Both the position numbers and the translations under genes were made by a program. The notes below the pieces were generated by a model. That model did not search any database, had not been told where the DNA came from, and worked only from the letters and a program-made list of their open reading frames with translations. From NCBI GenBank assembly GCA_900299185.1, contig OMIV01000055.1:1-41053 (forward strand): a stretch of 41,053 nucleotides of DNA, written 5' to 3'. Numbering within the stretch: the stretch's first letter is position 1; each line of letters begins with the position of its first letter. Below are positions 1 through 9,245 of the stretch, piece by piece. The DNA is from Planctomycetaceae bacterium. GTDB taxonomy: Bacteria > Planctomycetota > Planctomycetia > Planctomycetales > Planctomycetaceae.

Positions 1-1400
1 CCATTACGTCCGCGGGCGAAGTGACGCAGCTCGGCGAATTGATCGCTCGCTTTCCGACTCATCCGCGCATCGGACGTTTGTTGATGGAAGGTCAGACGCG
101 CGGCGTCGCGGAACGAGTCGCTCTGTTGGCGGCTCTGTTGTCCGAACGAGATCCCTTCATGCGCGGCCCCGACAGCGGCGGCCGTCCTCAGATGCATGCG
201 AAATTGAGATCTCAATCCGACACTCTCGATCGACTAACTGCGGTGGAAGACTTTGCGTCGCGAGGCCGACGCGACAGTTTGTTGGGAACCATCAACGTCA
301 ACTCGGCGAAGTTCTTGATTCGTGCTGCTGAGCAATTCCTGAGCATGTTGCCTCGGCAGCGAAGTCGAGTTGATCGGCCTGTTGGCGGTGAGGCGGCGAG
401 TCAATCGGGCTCGACTTCATCAGCCTCGGTGAACGATCCCTCGGATGTGGCCGTCATGCGTTCGCTGTTGGCGGCCTTTCCTGATCGATTGGCGAAGCGA
501 CGAGCTGCACGAGATCGCCGCGGCGTGATGGTCGGCGGATGCGGTGTAAAATTGGCTCCACAGTCTGGCGTTGAAGACGGAGAGTTCTTTCTCTGCATCA
601 ACGTCGATGCCGGGCAGGGCGAGGCCGATGTGCGCGAAGCCTCTCTTGTCGAACGTGACTGGCTGGTGTCCGAGCACCTGCGGACTGGTGATGAACTCTT
701 CTTTCACCCCAGTCAGAAACGCGTGGCCGCTCGTCGTCGTACCTATTGGGACGACCTATTGATTGAAGAGTCGACGGCTCCGTTGCCCAAACATGCGAGT
801 GTGGGCGACGTCTTGTTTGAGGCGTTGGCTGACAATCCTGCGATCGCGTTTCCGAGTGACGACGAATCCGTCGCGACGTTCATTTTGCGAGTTCGCTGTT
901 TGGCTCAATGGCGACCGGACTATGAGTTGCCGATGTTTGACGATGCATCGTTGCGAGATGTTTTGAAGCAACTGTGTGAAGGTCGTTCGTCGGTTGATGA
1001 GCTGCGGAAGGCGCCGTGGTTAGATTATCTGCAAGCTGCTTTAACGCCGGTTCAACAGCAAGCTGTGCAACGCGATGCTCCCGAACGTATCGAAGTACCG
1101 AGCGGCAGCAAGGTTCGGCTGCAGTACGAACTCAATCGGCCTCCGGTCTTGGCCGTCCGCATGCAAGAAGTCTTCGGACTATTGGAGACTCCGCGCGTGG
1201 CCGGTGGTCGAGTGCCCGTGCTCATGCATTTGCTGGCCCCCAACATGCGGCCCGAGCAAATCACGGAGGACCTGCGGAGCTTTTGGGACAATGTCTATCC
1301 GACGATTCGGAAGAGCTTGAGAGTGCGTTATCCAAAGCACTCGTGGCCTGACGATCCGCTAACGGCAACTCCTGAAGCGCGACCTGCTCGCAAACGCTGA
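1..1400 (+). CDS. hrpB: ATP-dependent RNA helicase HrpB, C-terminal part (5' end outside window)
   Basis: The reading frame is open from base 3 to the TGA at 1398-1400 and the GTG at 21 is not a real start: the residues before it (ITSAGE) continue the family's typical 'LTxxGxxLAxxPxHPRxxRML' segment, seen here as LGELIARFPTHPRIGRLL. About 466 residues are visible, covering the helicase-associated (HA2-like) region and the HrpB-specific C-terminal domain. The end carries RVRYPKHSWPDDPL, a signature I recognise from the C-terminus of HrpB proteins. The DEAH helicase core with Walker motifs must lie upstream of the window. HrpB is a DExH-box ATPase of bacteria with a poorly defined role in RNA metabolism. 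There is only a short gap before the convergent gene ending at 1423, so the two transcripts probably meet here. Family assignment is confident; the missing half cannot be assessed. Confidence 0.9.
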   Translation, partial: ITSAGEVTQLGELIARFPTHPRIGRLLMEGQTRGVAERVALLAALLSERDPFMRGPDSGGRPQMHAKLRSQSDTLDRLTAVEDFASRGRRDSLLGTINVNSAKFLIRAAEQFLSMLPRQRSRVDRPVGGEAASQSGSTSSASVNDPSDVAVMRSLLAAFPDRLAKRRAARDRRGVMVGGCGVKLAPQSGVEDGEFFLCINVDAGQGEADVREASLVERDWLVSEHLRTGDELFFHPSQKRVAARRRTYWDDLLIEESTAPLPKHASVGDVLFEALADNPAIAFPSDDESVATFILRVRCLAQWRPDYELPMFDDASLRDVLKQLCEGRSSVDELRKAPWLDYLQAALTPVQQQAVQRDAPERIEVPSGSKVRLQYELNRPPVLAVRMQEVFGLLETPRVAGGRVPVLMHLLAPNMRPEQITEDLRSFWDNVYPTIRKSLRVRYPKHSWPDDPLTATPEARPARKR

Positions 1401-1422
1401 GCGATCTCGTTGGTGTAGCAAT

Positions 1423-2526
1423 TTATGCAGCACGCTGGTTGGACATGGCGGCTTGAGTTTCAAGTTCGGCCGCGATCAGCAGACCGCGAGCGGTGTTGAA
1501 GGGCCAGCCGTTGGCGATGCGCGGCGGTTGCTGTCGCACATGCCAATCGGTCGAGCCAATGGCGGCATCGAGTATCGGCAAGAAGCCCTGTGTCAGCGCG
1601 AGTCCGCCTCCGCAGACCATTGGCAGCGGCTGATTGAAGTCTTGGCCGCGACGAGATTGAGTCAGCTCGTTGCTGAACTCGGACATCAACTCGCAGAGCA
1701 CTTCCAGGAGACTCGCTCTCAAGACTTCGGAGTACTCGGATGGTTCAGCGAGCTTCTCGATGGGCGGCAGTCCCAGCTTGTCGCGACGAAGTGCTCCCGC
1801 TGAAAATCCTTGACCGAAACTCGGTCGGCATTCTCGCAAACGTGTCGCCGAGGAGATGTCGCAGAATCGCTCGCCCATTGAGTCCCAACTCATCAGGCCG
1901 AGCGATTCTGCGATGCGTCCATCAATCCAATCGCCCCCGTAATTCTGGCGGCTTTGACAGACGACAACTCCTCGATGCACGAGTGCGGCTTCGCAACATG
2001 ACGCACCGCAAACAATGGTGATGCCCGTGAAGCCTTGCGGTGCGAGTTCAGCCAACGCGAGCGCAGAGGGAGTGGGGACCAGGATGGGCTCGTAACCCTG
2101 AAGTCGCACCACGCGATTGAAGAACTCGAAGTCAGACTTCGCGGCTTCTGTTCGCAGACCACCGCTGCCTGGAGTCGACAACGCACAGAGCTCGCCCTGA
2201 TAAGTGGCTTTGGGCAGCACGGCCTCAATGATTGTGGCCATCAATTGCCGAGCGATCGGGTCATGCTCGGGCAATGTTCCTTGAGTGAAGAGCGGTCGCG
2301 CATGCACGTGGAAGAGTTCGGCGTTGTCCCACGCGGCTTCACCTAACATCAGCAGTCCATCGTCGCACGGCACATGTTCGACATGAGATTGAGCCAGCAA
2401 CTGACGATGTGATTCCGAGTTTGGCAGAACCGCATACACGCAACGCCGCTGACGCCCGATGAGATGCTCTCTGGCGAAGCGCAGCGATGTGACGCGATGC
2501 GATCCGATGTCGAGGGCAATACTCAT
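1423..2526 (-). CDS. Divergent actin-like (ASKHA-fold) ATPase, partner of upstream SLBB membrane protein
   Basis: A 367-residue soluble protein (numbered from a GTG one codon earlier, 368). I chose ATG at 2526 because it overlaps the TGA of the upstream gene by one base and has GAGG about seven bases before it; GTG at 2529 is the alternative. Actin/Hsp70-type landmarks are visible: phosphate-1 loop ALDIGSHRVTSLRF near residues 5-18, a phosphate-2-like strand ITIVCGASCCEAAL near 170-183, a GGDWID segment near 198-203 and an adenosine-type VCGGGLALTQGF near 305-316. The canonical Asp of phosphate-2 (DxGGG/DxGAG) is replaced, leaving VCGAS, so ATPase activity is uncertain. Relatives in fold include FtsA, PilM and MreB, but I cannot place it in any named subfamily. 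No signal peptide or membrane segment. The gene is co-translated with the SLBB protein, which suggests a physical complex at the membrane (inference). Confidence 0.72.
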   Translation of the reverse strand: MSIALDIGSHRVTSLRFAREHLIGRQRRCVYAVLPNSESHRQLLAQSHVEHVPCDDGLLMLGEAAWDNAELFHVHARPLFTQGTLPEHDPIARQLMATIIEAVLPKATYQGELCALSTPGSGGLRTEAAKSDFEFFNRVVRLQGYEPILVPTPSALALAELAPQGFTGITIVCGASCCEAALVHRGVVVCQSRQNYGGDWIDGRIAESLGLMSWDSMGERFCDISSATRLRECRPSFGQGFSAGALRRDKLGLPPIEKLAEPSEYSEVLRASLLEVLCELMSEFSNELTQSRRGQDFNQPLPMVCGGGLALTQGFLPILDAAIGSTDWHVRQQPPRIANGWPFNTARGLLIAAELETQAAMSNQRAA

Positions 2527-4658
2527 CACTCGCCTCTTTCAAATGCGGCTAACGCGCGGTCGACGATGTCCGAACCTTCGGCAATCGCTCGCGACGGTTT
2601 GATGCTTGTCGTGGCGACCGGGCTTCGACCGGCTGGTTGTTCGGTGGCTGCATGAGGTGCTTCAACGGCCTTTGAGCCTCGACCGGTATCCAATCGAAAC
2701 TTCGGACGAGACCGGTTGGTCGCGGGTTCCGAGGTGGGCTCGTCAATCGACTTTGCTGACTGCGGCATCGCGCTGGAATAAGGCCGTGAAGCCGGGGCGT
2801 CGTGAACGTCCGCTGGCATCTCTGTCGGGCTGATTGAGCTGCGATCCTCGGCGATGACCGTTGACCGACGCTCGGCTGCGGTGACTCGTTCCAGGCGATC
2901 GGCTGCGACAGTCTGAGCAGGTCGTTGCTTGTTGCGATTCGGCATGCCGGCATAGCCGACAGTCTGCGATTTGCGTCCCATAAAGTGCGGACGCGAAACC
3001 GCTTGATGCTGAGTATCAAGTCGTTGCTGTCCGATGTCGCGAGGTCGTCCGTGAATCCGAGCGGACTGATCGATTCGAGCGTCTTCGATACGGATCTCGA
3101 ACTCGTTGTTGACCAATCGATCAAGCACCGGTCGTGTAGGTTTGGGCTCGGCGAAGATCCGTTGTTGGGAGGGGGCTGGCTTCATCATCGAGAGCAGCAC
3201 CCAGACCAGAGAGAACGAACCGACTCCGCCGATCACCACCATCAAAACGGTGCGAAGATCAATGCCTTGAGCAGCTTCACTTTCGGCTTCTTCGTCTTCT
3301 GGTCTGACCACTTCAAACTGCTGATTGAGATCATCCGCATCGATGGTGGTTGTACGGGTTGAAGACTTACCGATGTCGTCGCTCTTGGGAGACGACGCGA
3401 CGGCTTTGCGGTTCAAAATCGAATCAGCAGCTTGAGCTGACAAAGATGATCCCGAACGACCAACTTCGTCATCGTTGATGGGGGACAGCGGGACTTCCGT
3501 CGTGTCATCAGTTGCCTGATTGCGGACGCCTGGAGTGCCACTGGCGGATGACTCGGTCTCTGATTGGAACGGCTTGCGGAACTCGGGCGATGCCGGAGTC
3601 TCCGGCACTGGAACGTCGACCGGGCCAGCAACGGCTTCGGGCTGCAAACGCTTGGGTTCAGTAGGAGTGTTTCGAGAGGCTCGACCCGGATTGGAGGGGT
3701 CAGACAGACGAACTCGACCAGCAGGCGGGTCGACTCGTTCTGGATCAAGAGCGACCGAGTTGTCGGCTGGATTGCGCTCGGGCATGCCGGTTTGTGGCCG
3801 ACGAGGAGCACCGAGTGAGTTAGCGAATCCGTCCGGAGCCACACTTTCCACTGGCGGCTGAGCCATGTTGTTCTGCGGTGGCGTGACCTGAGCTAAGACT
3901 TGTTGACGTTGGTCATAGCCGGGGCGGAACGGACGTGGCAGACCGTCGGGCAGTTGCGAGAACACGACCTTGGTTGAGTCGAAATGGATCAACGTATTGT
4001 TAGGGAGTTCGGTGTCGGGCGTGACGCGTGTCGTGGATCGACCGGGCCAACTTACCTTGGCCGTCGCTGCTAACGCTTCCTTCTGATGCAACTGCTGAGT
4101 GATCCAATTGATGGTGGCGTTCTTGGCCGCCGTTTGCATGACGAAGGGGTATTCGAGGATGCCGATCAGCGCGACGTAAACATCGCCATCACTCACCGAT
4201 TGATTCGGACCATCGAAGAGTCTCGCGTTGCCCATCTTGGAGTCGACGACGACGACATCGCCGGGACGCAGAGTGTCCGTCCGACGCTCGTCATAAAAGA
4301 GTTGCTCCTCAGCTTTGTGGCCGTTGTGACTGAACCGGACGATGCGAATCGAGCCTGAAGCCGATGGTTGCAAGCCGCCTGCGAGTTTCAAAAAGCCAAT
4401 CAGTGATGGAGCTGCGGTGGGCAGTTCGTAGGTCTCGGGATACTTCACTTCGCCAATAACAGTGAAGTAATTCTTGGTTTGAGTCGGCCCATTGCGATTC
4501 GCCGATCCTGCGCCGTTAGGCACATATTTAGAGCCTTTGTAGATCTGAGCCTGAGCTTCGCTGATTGGCGAACAGCAGACGAAGCTGCCTTGCCAACAAG
4601 TGAAGATCAAGCACAGCCAGAGGCTTGGCTTGAAGATGAATTGACCGAAACGACGCAT
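2526..4658 (-). CDS. SLBB-domain single-pass membrane protein with long disordered linker
   Basis: A 710-residue protein with a good ribosome site (GAGGAAG) upstream of ATG 4658. Residues 1-38 form an export signal with a hydrophobic core (PSLWLCLIFTCW). Residues about 63-140 look like an SLBB domain (FTVIGEVKYPETYELP, then LRPGDVVVVDS), and 160-235 like a second, degenerate one (YVALIGILEYPFVM). SLBB domains occur in polysaccharide-export proteins such as Wza. Residues about 245-465 are rich in Pro, Ser and Asp and probably disordered. One clear membrane helix lies at about 470-492 (VLMVVIGGVGSFSLVWVLL), followed by a 218-residue basic, low-complexity tail ending in a predicted helix (IVDRALAAFERGE). 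With the N-terminus exported, the tail would face the cytoplasm. The stop overlaps the start of the actin-like ATPase gene, so the two are translationally coupled. Family for the N-terminal half is fairly sure; the role is unknown. Confidence 0.72.
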   Translation of the reverse strand: MRRFGQFIFKPSLWLCLIFTCWQGSFVCCSPISEAQAQIYKGSKYVPNGAGSANRNGPTQTKNYFTVIGEVKYPETYELPTAAPSLIGFLKLAGGLQPSASGSIRIVRFSHNGHKAEEQLFYDERRTDTLRPGDVVVVDSKMGNARLFDGPNQSVSDGDVYVALIGILEYPFVMQTAAKNATINWITQQLHQKEALAATAKVSWPGRSTTRVTPDTELPNNTLIHFDSTKVVFSQLPDGLPRPFRPGYDQRQQVLAQVTPPQNNMAQPPVESVAPDGFANSLGAPRRPQTGMPERNPADNSVALDPERVDPPAGRVRLSDPSNPGRASRNTPTEPKRLQPEAVAGPVDVPVPETPASPEFRKPFQSETESSASGTPGVRNQATDDTTEVPLSPINDDEVGRSGSSLSAQAADSILNRKAVASSPKSDDIGKSSTRTTTIDADDLNQQFEVVRPEDEEAESEAAQGIDLRTVLMVVIGGVGSFSLVWVLLSMMKPAPSQQRIFAEPKPTRPVLDRLVNNEFEIRIEDARIDQSARIHGRPRDIGQQRLDTQHQAVSRPHFMGRKSQTVGYAGMPNRNKQRPAQTVAADRLERVTAAERRSTVIAEDRSSISPTEMPADVHDAPASRPYSSAMPQSAKSIDEPTSEPATNRSRPKFRLDTGRGSKAVEAPHAATEQPAGRSPVATTSIKPSRAIAEGSDIVDRALAAFERGE

Positions 4659-5441
4659 GAAGACTTCCTCAATCCGGGGGGATTAGAGGCAGGACATTGC
4701 CAGACTTCGCGTTGGCGGATGTCCTCCACGTGTGCCAAATCCCAAACCGAGCCCATCGGCGCGGGCACACACAGTCTCCCTAATCGGCAAAGTTTGACGG
4801 GCGCCCTGATGCCAATGTCCGCCTTTTCGGAAGAATCTCCAAAGTCGACTCAAATTAACATTTGGCTGTGCGGACTCGTCTCGCACGTTCGCCAATACGG
4901 TGAGAAATGAGCTCTTGTCGTCACCTCGTTTCGTGTTCCGGCGGCGATCAATTGATTTGAGGATTGTCCGCAGATCAAACATGGATGGAACGCGGACAGC
5001 GGCTTTGTTCCCGGACCGAGGGGCGCAGAATTAGCTCTCAATTTCTCGCAATTTGCTCCCGGTTCTTAGCCTCTTGCTCATCGGTATTTGTTCTAAAAGT
5101 TTTCCATGTTTCGCGAGTGGCCAAAGCCTTCTTGTTGCTGACGTTTCAAGGCCTGCTGCCAAGCGTTTCGACGTTGATGGATGCTGGGCGAATTCCATCC
5201 TCGGGACGGAATAGTCGACGCTCAAGATCTTGAGCCTTTTTCGTGTCGGGCAAACTGAAGCGGCGGTCGCTGCTCAGATCATGCGAATTCCGGTGAAAGT
5301 AACGGTTGCTCGACTGACGATGATTGTGGAGGTTGGCCATAATCAGGCTCGGAGTCCGCGCCGACCCGCGCTTGGGTCGTGACTTCTGCTTCTTTGGGCC
5401 ACGACGGCCACTCTCTCGTTTTGACGGTAACGGAGTTTTTC
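4659..5441. other. Divergent intergenic region between SLBB gene and GH57 gene
   Basis: About 780 bases separate two genes transcribed away from each other, so promoters for both must lie here. I could not pick convincing -35/-10 pairs. Short open frames on both strands lack ribosome sites, family resemblance or plausible composition. The last bases hold the GH57 ribosome site (GGAG at 5432-5435). Confidence 0.5.
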
Positions 5442-7655
5442 TTGACTCAACTGCGACTTGCACTGGTCATTCACAATCACCAACCCATTGGCAACTTTGA
5501 CGGCGTCTTCGAACAGGCCTATCAAGACAGCTATCGCCCGATGCTCGACATGCTGGCGGAGTTTCCGGCCGTCGCGATCACCCTCCATAACTCCGGTAGC
5601 TTGTTGGAGTGGTTGGTTGAAAAGCGTCCTGAGTACATCGATCAGATCCGCCAGCTCGCCGAACGAGGGCAGATCGAGGTCATTGGTGGTCCCTTTTATG
5701 AACCGATCTTGGCCTGCATTCCGCAGCGGGATCGAGTTGGCCAGATGCGGCTGTATTCGAAGTACCTCGAAGGTTTGTTTGGCGTTCCCGTCAAAGGCAT
5801 GTGGGTGCCAGAGCGAGTGTGGGAGCAGTCCTTTACGAAGGACATCGTTGATGCCGGAATCGAATACACGGTGCTCGACGACTACCACTTCCGCTGTGCC
5901 GGGCTAACAAACGACAAGCTGACGTCGTTCTTCTTGACCGAAGACGAAGGTCGATTGCTGAAGGTCTTCCCGGTGGCCGAGCGGCTGCGTTACACGATTC
6001 CGTTTGAAGCCCCCGAGAAGACGTTCGAGTTCTTGCGCGGGGTCTACGAGAAGACTCCGAATGCCGTCATGGTCTTTGGTGACGACGGCGAGAAATTTGG
6101 AACTTGGCCAGGCACAAAAGAGGCTGTCTTTGAGAAGGGCTGGTTGCGCACCTTCTTCCAAATACTGACGGACAACGCGAGCTGGCTAAAAATGTCGACT
6201 CTGGCCGAGTGCGTGGAGAATGTTCTGCCTGCCGGTCGCATCTATATGCCCGACAGCAGCTATCGCGAGATGACAGAGTGGGTGCTGCCGACGGATCGCC
6301 AAAAGGTCTATCTCAACCTGCGTCAGAAGAAGCAGAAGGAAGATGCAGACTGGTCGCAGTTGGCCGAGTTCCTTCGCGGCGGCTTCTGGAGAAACTTCCG
6401 CACGAAGTACCCAGAAGCGAACGAGATGTATTGCCGCATGCTGCAAGTCAGCCGTCGGCTGGAAGAACTCACTCAGGCGGATCGAAAGCGCGAGTTCGCC
6501 GACCAACTTTCCAACGCTCGGACCGAACTCTATCGCGGTCAGTGTAATTGCTCTTACTGGCATGGCGCCTTTGGCGGACTCTATCTGCCGCATCTACGAC
6601 ATGCGGTTTACGCGCACTTGATCGCCGCCGACACCATCCTCGAACAAGTGGCACGCGGCCTCGAAAGTCCGGCCAATGCGATGGAGTCTGCTCCGGCTCG
6701 TTGGGTCCGGCTCGATTGTGAGGATTTCGATCTGGATGCTCGCAAAGAGCTGCGGCTGACGGGCGATCGGTTGGTGGCGTACCTGTCGCCGAGTAAGGGC
6801 GGGCACCTTTACGAGTTCGATCTGCGCGGCATCAAGCAGAACATTTTGGGAACGCTGAATCGCCGCCCTGAGATTTATCACGAGGCCATCATCGCGGCTG
6901 CGGCAGGGCAGAGTAATGGAGTCAACGCTGCGAGCATTCAGGGCGAGATTCGCTGCAAGCAAGCTGACCTCGATAAGAAGATTGTCTACGACAGTTACCC
7001 GCGCAAGGCGCTCGTGGATCACTTCTTACAGCCCGATCTCAGCCTCGACGAGTTCCGCGCTGGTCATGGTCTTGTCGGTGACTTCTTCAACGGTGTCTAT
7101 CACTCGTTGTTGCGCCGCTCACGAGAGCGAGTGGAAGCTTGCCTTGCGCGCAAGGGCAACTTGGCGTCCTATAAAGTGCAGGTTACGAAGACGGTGTCTC
7201 TCGACGTGAGTCGCAGCGGGGAACTCGAGATTCGATATGAACTCGACGAACTCCCGCCGGGACTTCCGATTCACTTCGCAGTCGAGTTCAACTTCTCGGG
7301 ACTGCCGGGCGGTGCATCAGACCGGTACTACTACAACGCGGCCGGTCAGAGGCTTGGGCAGCTCGATGCGACGCTATCGGTCGAGCACTGTGATCGGATT
7401 GGGTTGGTTGATGAGTGGCTGGGAGTTGATGTCTCACTGGACCTATCGAAGTCATCGAAGCTGTGGACTTTCCCGATTGAATCCGTGAGTCAGTCTGAGG
7501 GCGGCTTCGAGACCGTGCATCAAGCTTGCTGCGTGGTGCCGCATTGGGATTTCATTGTTCCCCCGGATGGCAAGTGGTCAGTCGACATCAAGTTGGGAGT
7601 GGATTGCTCGGCCGCTCAAGCGAAGGAACTTTGCAAAGCTGGCGAAGCTCGCTGA
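5442..7655 (+). CDS. GH57 family 4-alpha-glucanotransferase / alpha-amylase
   Basis: A 737-residue cytoplasmic glycoside hydrolase of family 57, acting on alpha-1,4-glucans. I start it at TTG 5442, preceded by GGAG with a six-base gap; this gives MTQLRLALVIHNHQPIGNF, the normal family N-terminus with the HNHQP motif at residues 11-15. Other motifs are GQIEVIGGPFYEP near 76-88, GMWVPERVWE with Glu124 as expected nucleophile, and VMVFGDDGEKFGTWP with Asp214 as expected acid/base. These numbers nearly match the catalytic Glu123 and Asp214 known from the Thermococcus litoralis glucanotransferase, so both catalytic residues appear intact. The C-terminal half, from about residue 420, matches the beta-rich domains (DUF1925/DUF1926 type) that accompany this subfamily. 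No signal peptide is present, which fits a role in turnover of internal storage glucan. It stands alone in its strand neighbourhood. Confidence 0.87.
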   Translation: MTQLRLALVIHNHQPIGNFDGVFEQAYQDSYRPMLDMLAEFPAVAITLHNSGSLLEWLVEKRPEYIDQIRQLAERGQIEVIGGPFYEPILACIPQRDRVGQMRLYSKYLEGLFGVPVKGMWVPERVWEQSFTKDIVDAGIEYTVLDDYHFRCAGLTNDKLTSFFLTEDEGRLLKVFPVAERLRYTIPFEAPEKTFEFLRGVYEKTPNAVMVFGDDGEKFGTWPGTKEAVFEKGWLRTFFQILTDNASWLKMSTLAECVENVLPAGRIYMPDSSYREMTEWVLPTDRQKVYLNLRQKKQKEDADWSQLAEFLRGGFWRNFRTKYPEANEMYCRMLQVSRRLEELTQADRKREFADQLSNARTELYRGQCNCSYWHGAFGGLYLPHLRHAVYAHLIAADTILEQVARGLESPANAMESAPARWVRLDCEDFDLDARKELRLTGDRLVAYLSPSKGGHLYEFDLRGIKQNILGTLNRRPEIYHEAIIAAAAGQSNGVNAASIQGEIRCKQADLDKKIVYDSYPRKALVDHFLQPDLSLDEFRAGHGLVGDFFNGVYHSLLRRSRERVEACLARKGNLASYKVQVTKTVSLDVSRSGELEIRYELDELPPGLPIHFAVEFNFSGLPGGASDRYYYNAAGQRLGQLDATLSVEHCDRIGLVDEWLGVDVSLDLSKSSKLWTFPIESVSQSEGGFETVHQACCVVPHWDFIVPPDGKWSVDIKLGVDCSAAQAKELCKAGEAR

Positions 7656-7740
7656 TGGTTGAGACGCAGCGTCGCGAGTACTTGCGAGGTGAGCTTATGA
7701 ATGAAGTTCGTAAGCCGCTTCGACTGAGTGTGATGTCATT

Positions 7741-7761
7741 CGCTGACGATTGATGTCAGCG
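7741..7761 (+). terminator. Hairpin downstream of GH57 gene
   Basis: CGCTGAC at 7741-7747 pairs with GTCAGCG at 7755-7761 across a seven-base loop, about 85 bases after the GH57 stop. There is no T-run after it, so it could end or stabilise the transcript; a terminator role is inference. Confidence 0.35.
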
Positions 7762-7946
7762 GCTTCGATAACGGTCGCATCGGGTTCAAGTTGTGGCACT
7801 GTTTCGTGGCCGTTTCGTCACGGTGCTCGTGGTGTTTGCACGGCGGTTTGGCGATGTTTCGCGTCCACTGGACCGAGTGCAGTGACGCTCTATCATCCGC
7901 CGCGCGTTCAATCCCGTCCCATCCTGAGTTAGGAACTGAGCCCGAT

Positions 7947-9063
7947 ATGGAAGCCGAGTTACGAGCAAAGTGTCAGAACGTCATGCATCGAGTCGCCGAA
8001 CTCCGGGGGTCTCTTTGACTTAGCCGGTAAGCAGAAAAAGATCGACACCTTGCAGGCTCAAATGACGGAGCCCGGCTTCTGGAACAATCAGGAAAAAGCT
8101 CAGGCCATTACGGCTGAACTGCGACAATTGAATGCGAATGTGAAGCCGCTCAAACAGCTGGTGAGCGGAGCAGACGACCTTAGCGTGCTGCTGGAGTTCG
8201 TTGACGCCTACGGGGCTCCCGAAACCTTGCAAGAGGTACGCGACGCGCTGGTCGCATTGGAGCCGCAGCTCGAAGCCGCCGAACTCAAAGCGATGCTCGG
8301 TGAGCCCGAAGATGTTTGCGGTGTGTACTTGCAAGTACAGGCGGGTGAAGGCGGGACTGACGCCGCCGACTGGGCTCACATGCTGTTGAGGATGTACCTG
8401 CGCTGGGCTGAGCGGCGGGGATTTGAAGTCGAAGAAATTGATCTCTCGCCCGGTGAAGAGGCGGGCATTCGCAATGCAACGATCGCTATTCGCGGCGAGT
8501 ATGCGTTCGGGTATTTGAAGGGTGAGGAAGGTAATCATCGTCTGATTCGCATCAGCCCGTTCGATGCGGCGGCGCGGCGGCAGACATCGTTCGCGGCGGT
8601 GGATGTGACTCCCGAACTGGGCGACAACATCGACATCGATGTCGACTTCGACGACCCGAAGGTGATTCGCGAAGACGTATTTCGATCGAGCGGTGCGGGC
8701 GGTCAGAAGGTCAATAAGACGTCGTCCGCCATTCGACTGACCCACTTGCCGACCGGCGTAGTTGTGCAATGTCAGAACGAACGCAGTCAGCACAAGAACA
8801 GAGCCCTCGCCGAGAAGATGCTCAAGGCGAAGCTCTACCAAATTGAGAAAGACAAACGCGATCAAGAAGTCGCGGCGAAGCGGGGCACAAAGTCACGCAT
8901 CGGCTTCGGTGGTGAAACCATCCGCCATTACGTTCTCAATCCAGAGCAGTACGTGAAGGACGCTCGCAGCGGCTGCAAGCACGGCAATCCGAATGCGGTG
9001 TTGGACGGCGAACTGGACTCGTTCATCGAAGCCTACATGCGTTGGACGATGGGCAAGGAATAG
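7947..9063 (+). CDS. prfB: Peptide chain release factor 2 (programmed +1 frameshift)
   Basis: Release factor 2 recognises UAA and UGA stops and triggers peptide release on the ribosome. The gene is read in two frames: ATG 7947 to CTT 8013-8015 encodes 23 residues (MEAELRAKCQNV...ELRGSL), then an in-frame TGA at 8016-8018 must be bypassed by a +1 shift to GAC at 8017, after which the frame is open to TAG at 9061-9063. The product is about 371 residues, normal for RF2. The stop-recognition tripeptide SPF appears in RISPFDAAARR, and the catalytic GGQ in GAGGQKVNKTSS; SPF separates RF2 from RF1, which has a PxT motif. An AGGA lies about a dozen bases before the ATG. Regulation is by the product itself: low RF2 lets the ribosome pause at UGA and shift. 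It is followed, but not closely, by fadJ. Confidence 0.95.
8001..8019 (+). promoter_or_regulatory. prfB programmed +1 frameshift site
   Basis: The site reads CTCCGGGGGTCTCTTTGAC. It holds the three known parts with the same phasing as in Escherichia coli prfB (AGG GGG TAT CTT TGA C): a Shine-Dalgarno-like GGGGG, the slippery CTT, and TGA followed by C. Only the codon before CTT differs (TCT for TAT). Confidence 0.93.
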
Positions 9064-9245
9064 CTGCGAGAGTGTGTTTGTTCTCGACTGCAAACGGCTG
9101 ATATCGGGCTGCTTGTTGCGGGTCTCGTGACCGGATTGATTCGGCATGCGATCATCAGATTTCGGATTTTCTATGGGCCGACTCTGACTACAGTCTGCCG
9201 CCACGGGTTGGGCTGTTTGCGATTCATCTGCTGAAGGGAGTCATC

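Noticed and set aside
4479-5233. Several short frames between the SLBB and GH57 genes
   Set aside because: No ribosome sites, overlapping on both strands, no family likeness.
8016-8018. Stop codon in prfB as a disabling mutation
   Set aside because: The surrounding sequence is the canonical programmed frameshift site, so it is regulatory, not damage.
8020-8865. 281-residue minus-strand frame over prfB
   Set aside because: Shadow of prfB with no recognisable domain.
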